64,000 bases of DNA from Orbilia blumenaviensis (lineage: Eukaryota; Ascomycota; Orbiliomycetes; Orbiliales; Orbiliaceae): the NCBI GenBank assembly GCA_036872755.1, contig JAVHNS010000006.1, positions 1,116,001-1,180,000 on the forward strand. The letters run 5' to 3'. A program made the translations under genes and the position numbers. This document shows, one piece after another, positions 10,774-23,200 of this stretch. Below the pieces are notes generated by a model. The model was not told where the DNA came from. It searched no databases and worked only from the letters and a program-made list of their open reading frames with translations. Every line of letters begins with the position of its first letter. The first letter of the stretch is position 1.

Positions 10774-12188
10774 ATGGAATTTCATTCTTCAACCCTGCCC
10801 GTTCACAGCCCACCCGGTAATCTCGATGACCTGACACCAGAGAACCGCAAGCTATGGTCAGACCTAAAAATCAGTAAATGGATGGAGGATGAGATCAATG
10901 CCACCGGTGAAAATGCCGAAGGCCCATGTGGACAACCCCGTACAAAGCTCTCCCAGTTCTTTGATGGGACAATCACCCCCTTCGAAGCCGGCCAGGATGG
11001 TGCTACTGTTACATGGACGGCATTCCCTGGAATCGTAAGTCATGATCAATCGTCTCATGAATGATAAGATCAATATGTAGTAGAATTTTATCATCTAACT
11101 TTTAATTTTATCCAATTCAAGATTCAAAGGAAATATGCTGGCAACGATGAGTTGAGGTGGGCGATTGCCGACTATTCCCGTATGGTACAAGATGAGTACT
11201 GCGAATGGTCTGTTGCTCGTGACCAGGACAATAAGATCCAGAGCGTCACATTTACATGCGAGGGGCCAGAGGTAATTGCTTAGCTCCACACACTTCTCTA
11301 AGGGGTATAGATTCACTAACTCTATGTGTGGCATGTCCAAAGTATTGGCAATTTATCGCCGACTACCAAGATGGAGTTGACGGTAAAACAATCACCGACC
11401 TCTATAACAAGCTCATGCCTGGAAATGATATTGAGAAAAAGGATCTCTATATCAAGGATGAAAAAACTGGAGAGACAGTTTACAACCCACTGAATTTTTT
11501 CAACATCACGTCTACCACCGGCTACATTGCACATCTGACCCACCCCGCGAATTCTCTCAGCGCAGAAGTCGATATCGCTGCCCAGGCTACCGTCAGACGA
11601 ATTGATAAAGATGGACATCCTATCACAGATTCTTCCAAGCTTATTAACTGCTCTAAATATGGGCAACCTCTCCGAAACTCAGATCCCTCCATCGGTTCCG
11701 CGATCAATAACCTTGCTAATGGTGGTAACGCTATTTCTCTCAAGGATCCTGTTGCCCTTTACATGAATTCATGGGACCCTTCTATCAAAAACGTTACCCT
11801 TGACGAGGTACCAATTACACAAATCCCTGGCCTTATCACCTTCACCAGAGGTCAAATGCCCGAGGGACTTCGTTTCACTATTCAAATACCTGAAGGGTAT
11901 AAATCCCCAGATGGTACCCCCAGAACCGTTTCGGATATCTGGGACGATAACACGAGCCAGTCGATTTCCTACGGCGCGCAGTTCACTGATTACTTGAACA
12001 TGAGCGTTTCAGCTGTTGTGATTGGAAATTACCCTCTCGGTGGGCTTGAGAGGTGTCCCTGTGAGGTGGCGAAGGAAAAGAAGGCGGCTGATGACGGGAA
12101 GAACCTCCATAAGATAGTAAAGGGCACGCCGCCTCGCGGACCCGGTCCTATTAAACCGGGCTTTAGGAAGCATAGATACCAGATCTAG
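10774..12188 (+). CDS. Unrecognised 418-aa protein in the tyrosinase group
   Basis: Three exons with introns 11035-11121 and 11272-11342, both phase 0 and both ending AAG. ATG at 10774 is the first ATG of the open frame and follows a CT-rich leader. No signal peptide or membrane span is visible. Conspicuous motifs are RTKLSQFFDG near the N-terminus, DEYCEWSVARD and TFTCEGPEYW at the exon 2/3 junction, and INCSKYGQPLRNSDPSIG in exon 3. The C-terminus is basic and Gly/Pro-rich (after ERCPCEV). From memory, bacterial hypothetical proteins carry a similar Cys-bearing EYCEW...TCEGPEYW core; I could not verify this and give no function. The paired conserved Cys and Trp could suit metal or cofactor binding, but that is speculation. 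It lies upstream of the tyrosinase in the same direction. Confidence 0.8.
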
Positions 12189-14609
12189 TTACAGGATTTG
12201 GAGATAGAGATTTTGCTACTTGCTTGGAAATTTTAATTTTGTTTGCCTCGATCTGTATATATAGTACAGATTAAGCTCGAATCTGAGTCTGTTAATTCAT
12301 TCGTCACTGATCATATATATGATTGCGCTATCATAACGTTTTAACAGTAGTTACTAAATGATAGCCGTCTTTGGTATCAAATTTGGATCGCTAGTGGGAA
12401 CCGCTTATTGCTGTGATCTCCAGTATTCTCTAAGCTGGTATATCCTCTACCTTTATGAATATTTAATATAAATAGGCGAAAAGATTATAGTCACTTTTGA
12501 AGCAAAGGAGAGCTCTTTTGCCTACCTCATACCCAGAGGGATCCTGGGAGGGTATCTGGATATGAGAATCAGGATCTAGCTAAGAGAAAACAGAATTAAG
12601 GTCACGAAATTACTTGACTCCTGAAGCATATATGAAATAAAATCTGATGAGTTGATTTCCTCTCATACAATGGATCTGAGTTTGAAATAGCAATTTATTT
12701 TGCACTTAGTATTACTTCGATGTCAGTAAACACTAAAATCTATAGCGCCCCTCCTTGTTCCGCTCCTAGTCGCTCTCCCTCTCTGCATACCATAGCTTTG
12801 AACTGAGCAAAAATATGCTTTCAGACCAAGGTGTATCATTGGCCTCCAAGAAGCGCCAACCATTTGCCGTTGGCGTTTTATTTTTCAGTCGGAATCTAGA
12901 CTACTGCAGTAGTTGCATCCTAGATCGCCAGCTTCAATGTCAAGGTACTTAAGACTAAGTCGTTTTTTATTTTCTTTTTTCCTCCACCCTGAAGAGGGGT
13001 AGGGCTGGGCTCTTAGGTCGAGAGTGACCTGCTTTTTCTATCGGATAATATTCCCGCGAGACATAACGGCATGGGTGGGGTTCCGTCCGTCTATAGACCA
13101 TAGAAGAGCCAGAATGGCAAGGATGACCGCACTAACTTAACGGCTTGACATCTTAATTTTGGTAATATCGTTGGAAGCTGTTCTCACCCCTCAGCATCGG
13201 CCTAGATTGCCTTGAAGATCCCCCGAATGCGATACAATATTGAGCTTTGATAGCAGCGAGCTCCATGCATAAGCTTTGGGGAGACGGAACGTGTAAGATG
13301 CGAGGGATTATTCAGCTGCCCCGCTATCACATTAGAATTTGTGTTAAATATCCGGAAGCTAAACTTAATAGGTTAGTAGGGAACGTCGAGATTTCTTTAT
13401 TGCTTGGTGGGGTGCTTGTTTTATGGATTCAACCTCTACGGCTGGCCGATGCCTTGCGTAAGCGGTGGAAGCTGCGAATGCGACTGCCATGGCACTAACG
13501 AAGTTATCCAATTGATAAAGGGAATGGCGAACCGTGAAGAATTAATTAGATCTTCAGCTGTGCAATAATTCGATTAACTACATTGGGGGCTCGCGGGCTA
13601 GTTCGAGCGGGAGTGAAAGGTTGAAGTTTCACGCAGCGGCACGCTGTCCCGCAGGACAAGCCGCGGGGTCTTGAACTAGGTGCATACTTGGCTTCATGGG
13701 GCCCGCCCCACTAACCCGAACAGGGCCACTGCCCCACTTCAACTTCGAATATTTCGGCCGTGTTGAGCTATTCTCTCGCCGCTCATATCGAACATTACAG
13801 ATGCAGCCCACGTCCGCACATGCGCACAGGGCCCTCGAGCAACTAATGCCGCCTATAGCTATACCATTGGGTCCCATGGAGTAAATCCAATGCATGTGCA
13901 CACAATGCAATGCATAATCCCTGTTGCAAACAAATTGCTGAGCTAGAGCTGATACTAAACGTTGAACAATTGACAAAAGCGGTAAATTTCCGGGTCGGAG
14001 TCGGTTTATGTCGGTGTCTAAAAGTTTCGAATCTTCGAGCTACCTAGTACGGCGATGGAGGCCTGGATCTATAGAACGCGCTGAATATTGCATGCCATTC
14101 GTACATTAATGCGTTGACTTCATTTCGCTTTAACCTTATTGGTGTATTGTGAATTGGCACCAATAGCAGACAGCCTGATATGCGATCTTTGCGACACTGT
14201 TTTTTCAGCCCCCAGCGTCTCTGGAGGCCACTTGGAATATTTCGGGGGACTATGCTGGATTCCTAAACTCAATTCTTGGACCTAGTCGCCTCAGTCCACG
14301 GGGTTCAGCTGGGATTTCGATCTCTAGAAACACATTGCCTGAGCGTTGGCATGGCCAGCTGCAAACTTTGGTATCACATTTGCTGCGACCTATGCCCAAA
14401 TACTGTTTGAGTAGATCTTAAAAAGATGATAAGAGCATTTTCTCTTCTTAGTTTAGACTCGAGCTGATACTTCCTCTACTATTCTACCATATATTAAATT
14501 TGAGAAATTATTTCAAAATATTTTATTTGTTTTGCGCCGTGAGAAACTAGTTTTCCATATTGTCTTCGCAAAACTCAAACTTTCCTAAGTTTTCGCCGAT
14601 TTCATCAAG
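12189..14609. other. 2.4 kb intergenic region, no gene seen
   Basis: AT-rich non-coding sequence between the 418-aa gene and the tyrosinase. The open frames at 13247-13498 and 13629-13976 have non-genic composition and no splice partners. The last 100 bases before 14610 are AT-rich followed by TTCGCC, a plausible tyrosinase promoter and leader. Confidence 0.5.
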
Positions 14610-16507
14610 ATGAGCGAACCAACATGGGATGACGATATTCTTCCTAAGATTTTCACGACTCCCTTTTGGATAAGCCCCCCCGAGGCGGCGCAAAAAAAGG
14701 CTCAATGGTGGCTAAAAGCGATGATACCCTTTTTAATAACATTGACCGATTATAACTCTGTTTGCGAATGGGCTGACACTATCTACTACCACATGGCATC
14801 TGGGAACATGCCTTTAGGTGATGACCCGTTCCCAGATGATGCGTGCGAGATGTTTCGCGTATGGGTCAACCAAGGGATGCGCCAGAGGACGACAGATCCT
14901 ATTGCCTCCCGAGTAATCCCGCTACCAAATACAAGGCTAGACCCAGACGCTGGTATCCCCAAAACAACTGTCAGAAAGGACATTCTATCTCTTACTGAAG
15001 ATGAATTGAACCATTATCGCATGCAAGTAGATGACATACTCAAGGCCGGTCAGGTTATCGACGGAAATGACATAACTTTATGGCAGAAGATTGGTTACTT
15101 GCATTGCAACTGGTGCCTACATTACCAGGAAGGATTTTTGCCATGGCATAGGGCGAATCTTCTGTAAGTACCACATGGCCACAAATATGGCTTTTAACCG
15201 TGGAGGACTGTCGCGTTATATACCAGCTCAAGGGCTTACTGACATTGTGCTTTTGAAGCTATGTTGAGAACCTAATAGGGTGCCGGATACCTTATTGGAA
15301 TTGGTATGCCGCAGAGTCTTCCGATCCGAATTCTCCAAGTTCGGGTATCCCGCAGGCTTTCTTGGACGAGACATACATACACCCTAAGACTGGAGAGTCG
15401 AGGCCTAATCCATTGAAGTACGCCTGCTCTAAAGATGGTGTTTCTAAGTCAACAAACCTTCAGCCATCCATACAGTACATCCAAAGATTCCCATGCTTAA
15501 ACGACCCTCAGAAGTATCCCGGCGAGTACGCCAAATGGGTCGCATATTTTACTACGTTTCACGAACAAACAAGCAAAGCTCTGGGGACCAGTCGCTTTAG
15601 TGTACCACAGGGTAATGGTTACCCTTGGGCGAACATACCAGGCTTTGATATCCCGATGGATGATTCCGAGTATAACCGTGACCCCACAGCGTTGACGTTT
15701 GATAACCTATTCGAACAAGCACACGACAACTATCACGGGTTTATTGGTCCTGATATGTCAGATAACTCCTACACGGCATTCGATCCAGTATTTTATTCCC
15801 TACATGCAAATGTAGACCGGGTTTTCGAGATGTTTCTGAAAGCCAACCCGACAAGCCAATTTTCATCAAATGTCCCCCTGGAACCGTTCAAAGGCCCCTT
15901 AGCTACTACTCTCGCGGAAGGCAATCCGCTTAAATCCGTCTATACAACTTTGGGTGATATGGTCAAACCGAGCAAGTCCCTAGGATACACTTTTGGCGAA
16001 CCAGTGTATCAAGATTATGGGGCCACCCCACTGGCGAGTAAACACATGGGTGCGAAGGCTAGCCTCCAGCCTGATTTATACGTTACGGCAAATACCTGGG
16101 TTGCAGCTACTAGTGCATTAGCAGATAAAAACAACGATCAACTGAAGGCTATTATCGAATTCGATGGAGTCAGGTGTACAAATGCTTCGTATACTATCGA
16201 TGTATTTATATCGGATTCCGAAGGATTTGCACCGCCAGAGGGACAGGTTGATACTAGTCAGAAAGAATACGTTGGCAGGATGACCCGGATAAACATGGGT
16301 GAGGGTACTGATAAGGGAAGATGTGTGAAGAAAGGCGTTAAAAGAATGATGTTCGTGGATCCTGCCAAGTTAGAAGGGTTTCAGAGAGAAAACATCAAGG
16401 TCTACCAAGTTGTCAGAGATATGGATCAAGGTACCGTAGTACCGAAAGAGGTCTACGAGAAGCTTCCTGGATTTGTGGCTAAAATTGTTTGGGGGATACC
16501 TTCCTGA
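14610..16507 (+). CDS. Tyrosinase-family type 3 copper oxidase, 600 aa
   Basis: Two exons; intron 15164-15258 with GTAAGT donor and an AAG acceptor, phase 2. The product has both copper sites of the tyrosinase superfamily. CuA is H165, H171 (within CLH, where C169 is placed for the Cys-His thioether bond found in fungal tyrosinases) and H180 in PWHR. CuB is HDNYH plus the third His in FYSLHANVDRVFEMF, encoded near 15720-15830. Such enzymes oxidise phenols and catechols to quinones, in melanin or secondary metabolite pathways. No signal peptide is visible, so it is probably cytosolic. About 250 residues follow CuB, a C-terminal domain like the lid of fungal pro-tyrosinases. It sits in the same orientation as the 418-aa gene and may form a cluster with it and the 669-aa gene. 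Confidence 0.92.
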
Positions 16508-16895
16508 GCCCAATTGATCGATCTTCTTTGTAGCTATATAACCTTTGTTGTATGGTTTCGCATGTTGAGAAGACCCCTGACTTGTTGTGCCGCAATATAT
16601 TATTAGAAACTGGGGAATAGCTTAGTCTTGCAGCCAATGCGGCACTGGATTAATATCTATAGAACACTAACCAACCGTTGGTTAAATAGTGTCTAGAAAT
16701 TATTTTCTCGGAGTCCAAGCGAGAATCTTCAGTTGATCAGGAAATAAGATATCTTAAGTCAGGATCTTCCGATTTACAAGTCTGGGAAAGTCTCTCCTTC
16801 AACCCTCACGCGCATATTAATATTACCCAAAGAATTAAAAGATACCTTCAGTCAACCTCAGAATTTATCGATGGCCATGCGGAACCTCTATAGTA
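16508..16895. other. Tyrosinase 3' flank
   Basis: AT-rich spacer between the tyrosinase stop and a gene relic. No reading frame or structured element stands out. Confidence 0.4.
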
Positions 16896-17171
16896 GTGCT
16901 TCGATATAACGCCCCGAACGGCCCAAGCCCTCTATCTAAAACAGCGGACCAATATCAATGGCAACTAAAGAATGATTTCCAGTGCCTTCAGGGGCTCGAG
17001 CATTCAGAGTCTCCCGCCTTGATCGCACAACTCCTGGATATCGTTAAACCGCGAGGTCATAAACAATGTTTCCTTGAAAATCTCATGGCTTGCATTCGAT
17101 GTATTCAGCCTCCAGAATTCACCACACCTACTTTAAACCTTATCTGCCCCGACAAAGAAGTTCCTAGATAA
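16896..17171 (+). pseudogene. Relic of a 2OG-oxygenase-like paralogue (fragment)
   Basis: This is a 90-codon open stretch without an ATG start or splice partners. Its segment NDFQCLQGLEHSESPALIAQ followed by LLD parallels SYFEVLRDLDHPDSAELVVK followed by FLD in the 3.4-6.8 kb gene (encoded near 6070-6135), and more weakly SYLMLLDEQPEPHRSHLIQL in the 20.2-23.6 kb gene. Upstream residues (YNAPNGPSPLSK...) also roughly parallel YNDPALADTYSS. The similarity covers only about 60 residues and nothing recognisable flanks it, so it would be a decayed remnant of a third copy lying between the two larger ones. The call rests on hand alignment only. Confidence 0.4.
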
Positions 17172-18588
17172 TTATCAAAGGGCGGTATTAGACCTCTCAG
17201 CGATTCCATTGTGGCTTATAGTAGTGGTTCATAGTATCATTAACTATGAAAATAGCTAGGATACCGAGGTGCCCCATAATGGTAACATATTGATATCGTT
17301 ATCTATAAAAAGTACTGATTGGAAGTCGGTGTGGTATATGCGTGTTATATTATCAGTGTTCCAAATTACTAGTATACTATGATATCGATATATCGATGTT
17401 GGTGACAGATAAGAAACCCAACCAGATCCGAAGAATTGTTCGTTGCTCGATTTAAGGTTGGATATTACGTTATCTTGGTCTCAGTCTCGCGGTACTACTA
17501 TCCTTAGATTCTAATGATATCTTTCCCAGTGAATCAAAATATCCTCTCTCATAGACTCTCTCAATTGGTATCGTAACGCAAATAACCTATATTATTAATA
17601 ATTAGTATACGATGTTTATCATAAATTGACTTTCATTTCCTGTGTAGTGACCCATTAATTTCCCGCCATGTATCTGTAGCCAAGGACTGCGAAATCATAT
17701 CTAAGACAGGATTATCGATGCCAGATAACATACAACATATTTAACCGAAACTCAGTAATGTAGTATGTTGTAAGTTGGAACTAATTTTTGTTGTAATTCG
17801 ATCTTTGGCACTTACGTACCAGCTCCCTTGGTACTGTCACCTAAAATATATAGTATGTTTAGTACAACCAGAAAAACCAATGTTGCAATAGAACTAAGTA
17901 GATACTTGATTGGCGCAAATCTAGGGCTATTATTATAACAGCAACCGAATCGCAAGGGTTAAACACTGTCGTTGTTAGGCGCTAAAGCTGTATATAGCTC
18001 CTCTATGAGCGCGCCATAGTATTTAAATAACTATCGGTATGAGCTATTAATTAAGTCTGTACAAAAAACTGCTACATGCACCAATACTGCATGCAGGTTG
18101 GGTGCGAACTGGCTTCGCCAATCCAATTAACGTGGCTAAACTGCTAAGTTATTTCTGCGCTTTTCTATCGTTGGATGCAGAACTTTACCTACTAGTTTAC
18201 CTATCGTGGAGAGGGACCATGGGGCAGAAACTAAACATAACCCTAGAAGCTAGAAAGCAGATACTGTCCTAGTCTGTCTTCACATGACTAGCTATCAGGC
18301 CGCTGAAACTTATTAGAGCTAGCACTATGGCCAATAGCTAGTTATCTCGGATATATAAACCCTCGTGGGGACACCAATATTCAACAACCTGTTTACCAAG
18401 AACTCCGTCACAGAAACAAAATCTCCACTTTTAGATAAATTGACTTTCATATCAATCTTAATAATCTTATAAGGGCCCGCGTTTGTTATAGAATCTTTAA
18501 GGCTTCTATATAGTCTGGAATCATCGGATTCTGGCAGCCTCACCAAACTTTTTTTAACCCAAGTCCTAAGCTACAAAGTCCAGGAACA
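17172..18588. other. 1.4 kb AT-rich intergenic region
   Basis: Rich in TA/ATAT steps and short palindromes (for example GATATCGATATATCGAT near 17381). No gene found. A minus-strand open stretch at 18325-18546 lacks an ATG and has no identifiable homology. Confidence 0.45.
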
Positions 18589-19408
18589 ATGAAATCAGCA
18601 GGATTATTTGTTTTCCTCTTTGCACATTTTGCAGTATTTGCAAATGCCACCCCTTTTGTAAGTTCATCAGACTTAGGTGCCTGAATTTGGAATATCTGAC
18701 TCATTTATGTAGCCACAAGCACCTCCTAGCAAACCGTCTGAGCCTGACGTCGGAAAGTTGAAGGAACGTTATTCGTCTGAACAGAGACAGGTTTACCTGC
18801 GAAACGGCGATTTTCCAGGGGGCGAAGACGCTCAGTATACCCTTGAGCGCTCAATGGCGAAGGCTCGATGGACCTTCTTCTTGAGCGAAATCCAGGCCCA
18901 ACCAGGAGGTGAAGGGAACTTTCGTTGGATTGAACCTACGGCGCCCCCCGACGAAACTGCCGAATTCTTCCGGAATGTCCAGAAGGCTGAAGTCTTTTGT
19001 TACGCACAAGCCCATTCCGCGATCGAAGGAAACCCCTTAGATCCTATGATATTCTGCGACCCAAAGACGGGTTACAGTATTCATCTCCACACGACCAGAG
19101 ACGACACAATGCGGGTCCGCTGTAGTGACGCGGCAAGGATTGCTTGGGAATGGGCTAGGGCAAACAGAGGACAGCCTCATGAAGGTCCGAGGCCTGAGGT
19201 TGAGCAGGTTGATCCAATCCCAAGCTATCCAGGCCGAGAGTGGCAAACCTTAGGTCAGAGTTTCTGGAGCCAAGACCCTTCGTGGATAGTTTATATCGGC
19301 AAGGAAGATTGTACATCTCAGGATCCCCGTATCTTCTGGCCAGGTTACGACCGTCCCCCAGGGACCGAGCTCGTACGTAATCCACCCGAAGGTACCATAC
19401 CATTCTAG
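18589..19408 (+). CDS. Small secreted protein, 254 aa
   Basis: Two exons; intron 18658-18712 (GTAAGT...TAG, phase 0). Exon 1 encodes almost exactly a signal peptide: MKSAGLFVFLFAHFAVFANA, with likely cleavage after ANA, then TPF at the splice junction. The mature part of about 230 residues is hydrophilic with four Cys (in VFCYAQ, IFCDPK, RVRCSD and EDCTSQ), enough for two disulphides. It is rich in aromatic residues and has PPGTELV near the C-terminus. I recognise no family. A short Pro-rich linker (PQAPPSKPSEPD) follows the signal. Size, secretion and paired Cys fit a fungal effector-like or secreted enzyme-like protein, but no function can be assigned. Confidence 0.82.
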
Positions 19409-20225
19409 AGTGATACTAGATTCACAAACCATAGGAGGACTTCCTTTCTGATCAAGCGACGGGATATCGTGTGAATTTCCGCGTTGCTGTTCGTATATTT
19501 CATGGATATGCTCTATCAATTTTCCTTTTAAATTTTGTTCTTCTCAACTTGCACCCACCGACCAGAAGTTTCCGAGAGCGGGTAAGCTTAATTAGTCCTA
19601 AGACTCTTCTATGGTAGTTCTTTTTCAGTATTTTGTGCACGAAACATTGGTACGCTTGTTGATAAATGCCTGCATCATACTATCAGTAAGATGTTCTAAC
19701 TTATACATACCTTGCCCAACAAAAAGACAAACATGATGGAAGAATGGTTATTCATTGGTAGGATATCTATAACGTAATCTATCTTAAATCAATCGAGCTG
19801 GCCATGTATATATGACGAGATTACAATTCAATGCCACCGCCTGCTGCTGTTGCATTTTAGGTGTTGTGAGCGAGTGCTATGTTGCGCAACATTCCTAATC
19901 CAAGCCCCAAGCGCGAGTCCAATCCTGTCCGCAAACTTCATTCCGCCAGGCTGCTAGCTACTACAAAAAAACCATCTTCAAATACCTTATTTTCTTACCC
20001 TCCCCTATACCATATTTTACCAGCTTTCGGAGAGGCCCTCTTGCTTAACTGAGAACCCTAGAAGCGCGTGTTTCTATGGATGCTGGGATTGGGCTAGGCC
20101 ATAGTTACGCGAAGCTCCATCCTGGTCCGGGCTCCTGAACATTATCACAACTACCGCACATAAAGCTTCTACCTCCAAGACCATCAACTTGCGCATATCT
20201 ACCGTCAAGCCAGCTGTTCTTAAAA
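19409..20225. other. Intergenic region upstream of the active oxygenase gene
   Basis: About 0.8 kb without a credible reading frame. The last 150 bases are CT/CA-rich, as in fungal leaders. Confidence 0.45.
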
Positions 20226-23200
20226 ATGAGTACTTCCAATGTCGACAATGACCACGAGATGACTCTACCACACGAAACGGATGATGAGAGCTCCGCACTA
20301 TCCTTTAATGATGACGAATCGCCCTCGGACGAAGGATCACCAGATCATCGAGATGAGGAGCCTCCCTCGGTTTGTTTCTCGATCTACCAAAGTTGATGAA
20401 TCGGTCCCTATTTCTCTAACACCAGAGGGCAGCTTGATTTAAGACTCTACAGAATACTAAATGATTTTGAGCAATACCAAGGCACCTTTGCCTTTTCATC
20501 AACCTATTCAGCCGTCCCCAACCCCGGCCTCGAAGTCAAAGGACTTGAAGGACCCTGTTTGAGACTACCAGTCTCCAGCGAAGATGCAGCAAAAATATCC
20601 GCTTTAGGAACAGTTTCGCCATTCGGGAAGGGGGAGCAAACAATTATTAACCCCGAGGTTCGAAGCAGTCGCCAGCTAGACCCTTCGCAACTTGAGATTA
20701 GAAACCCCGAGTTCTTAGATTGGCTTCGGAGCCAGGTCTTGGGTGAAATTAATACGGCACTTGGAATTGATACCGAAATGAGACCGAGGCTGAGTTTGTA
20801 CAAACTTTTGGTCTATGAGAAAGGAGATCACTTCAGAGCTCACAGAGATACTCCAAAGGAAGACGGGATGATCGGAACCGTTGTTATTGTTCTTCCAAGC
20901 GTTTTTGAAGGAGGAATCGTGAGACTCTCTCACGCAGGCGAACAGAAGTCGTTTGACTTTGCCCCTGACTGTAAATACAACTTTGGAGTAGCAGCATGGT
21001 ACTCAGATGTTGAGCATGCCGTGGACAAGTTAACGGACGGTTACAGAGTCGCCCTGGTTTATAACCTGGTAGTCGAAGGGGGGGCTTTGTCAGCGGACGG
21101 GGCAGCCGTTAAGCCCAATCTCTTAGAGGTTCTGGGAGAGCTAAGAGACCAGGTCAGTCCAGTGGCCTACGCTCTACAGAATAAATACTCGTTAGCACAG
21201 AGAAGGCTAGGATTCAAGGGCAAAGATCGATTTATCATTTCGAATCTAATCGCAGGGATTAACAAGATCGGGGGGATCTCAATGTGCTGCGGCGATGTCC
21301 AAGTTAAACTATCAGAAGACGAAGACGAGGCAGATGCAGACGATAATTCAGAGGATAACCTACCTCCCGATTTCTACAGGTCTCGCGGTCTGAATGGATA
21401 TATCGACATTACTCTTACTAGTATTGAACATGTCGCTGGGACCTATCGGCACTTTGATGCAGGACAAATACAGTGGCGAAATAAGCTTTACTCATTAGGG
21501 ACGTCCCTAGAGGATATGGAAAGTATCAACCAGGAAGAAGAATATACCGGAAATGAAGGAACACTAATTCATACCTGTTAGTTGCCAGAAACTCCCTTCT
21601 AAAATCCCTTCACTGCTCCAACTTATGTGTTACCGCCCTAGTCTAACTTTGCGCGCTTTTGTTCCAGGGTATAAAACATCTTGCATCATTTTGTGGCCGA
21701 CCTCAGAAGCCATATCAATCGCCCAACAAGTGAAAGAGCCACTTCTACCTTGGGAATCCGTTCTCAAGATCGTTACTGCAAGAACTACTTCTCTCAGTGG
21801 CACCCAATCAGAAATGGATGCGCTCAAATTTACCAAGTTGTCGGCGCTTATTGAGAGGTGCATTTGCTTCCCACCACCTGAAGATCAGATTCGGCGCGCG
21901 GGTGAAATCGTTCACGATATGCACCAAAGCTTACCACAGGAATTCCTCAAAAAGATCGAAGAAGACGTGTAGGTGTCCGCCATACTTCAAATTGCACTCC
22001 ACTCGCCGCTTGTTAATACATGTTATTACTCCAACCAGAATACTAGAAGCCTCAAATCTTGTGGATCCGTGGAAGCTAGCACTAAGGGGGTCTGAATCAC
22101 TGCCAAACCCCTCACGAGATGGCTTATTGCGTGTCTTAAGGCTAAAGACTCTATTCCCGAAGAATTTGTCTTTTTCTTTTGATCCTACCGTGCTGAGTCT
22201 TTTGGAAACATCCACCGTCAAACTAAACGGCTCGACACTTCTTAAATTCCTCGAGGCATACCAAGAATCGCCACAAGAAGAGGTACTCAAATTGTAAGTG
22301 AATACTGCAGTCCAACAGACCCAAATCTACATTCTAGCAGAGTCTCTAATGGCAGTAGCCTTAATTCCGCGTTTAAAGCGCATCCAAACCCCAGTCTCCT
22401 TCAGGATCTTTACAAAACTGTAGAAGACAATACTACAGAGGGCTCTCTGGTTCGAAATATGCTTAAAACTATGCCCCTATACGGCTTCCACGAACTTATC
22501 ATCGCTGGGTTGAAGGTCCGGTTTGATTGGCTACATGCGAGCTCAAGAGACGACAAGTATCAGGATGCCCCGGTCATCCCCAACGATGAGTATCGGATCG
22601 GGGGGCATAGTAGGCGTCATATGGATTCTATAATCAGGGACATGGCATGGAGAGGAACAGACGTTAACAACGCTCTAAACCGGGTCACGAGTTATCTTAT
22701 GCTTCTAGATGAGCAACCTGAGCCTCATAGATCCCATCTCATCCAGCTCCTCATTGAAGCAGTTTCAATTCCAGTTGAAAATCTAGTCCCTGCATCACAA
22801 GATGATATACATAGATGGAGGCGACATCTCAACGTTAACGCGCAAGTCGTCGAAAAGTTGGTGCATGCTCCGAGCCTTATGAACATGGCTTGCGCTTCAA
22901 CAATGCGCGAGAACATAGTTGAGGCAATTATAAAGTACTTTCCTCCCATAAAACCGGAACCCTCTAGCTACTATCTCCCAGCCTGGAACTCTCCGCAGTG
23001 TTCTACCGGAACTGGATGTGAAATCTGCGGCCCGATCAACCAGTTTCTTCAGTCAAGTACAGAATGTCACTACCAGGTTTCGGTCGATGAAGAGGAATCC
23101 GATCACTACCGGAGAATAGAATTTGAATTCTCAACCTTTCCCACTTCCCAGGTCGCCCGTGTCTACGAGTACAAGGCGGAGGTCATTGCTCGCTACCAGG

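Noticed and set aside
13629..13976. Minus-strand 115-codon frame with many Cys
   Set aside because: Composition reflects GC-rich sequence; no signal peptide, splice sites or conserved motif.
18325..18546. Minus-strand 73-codon frame with fairly protein-like composition
   Set aside because: No ATG, no splice partner and no recognisable homology; it abuts the start region of the secreted-protein gene on the other strand.
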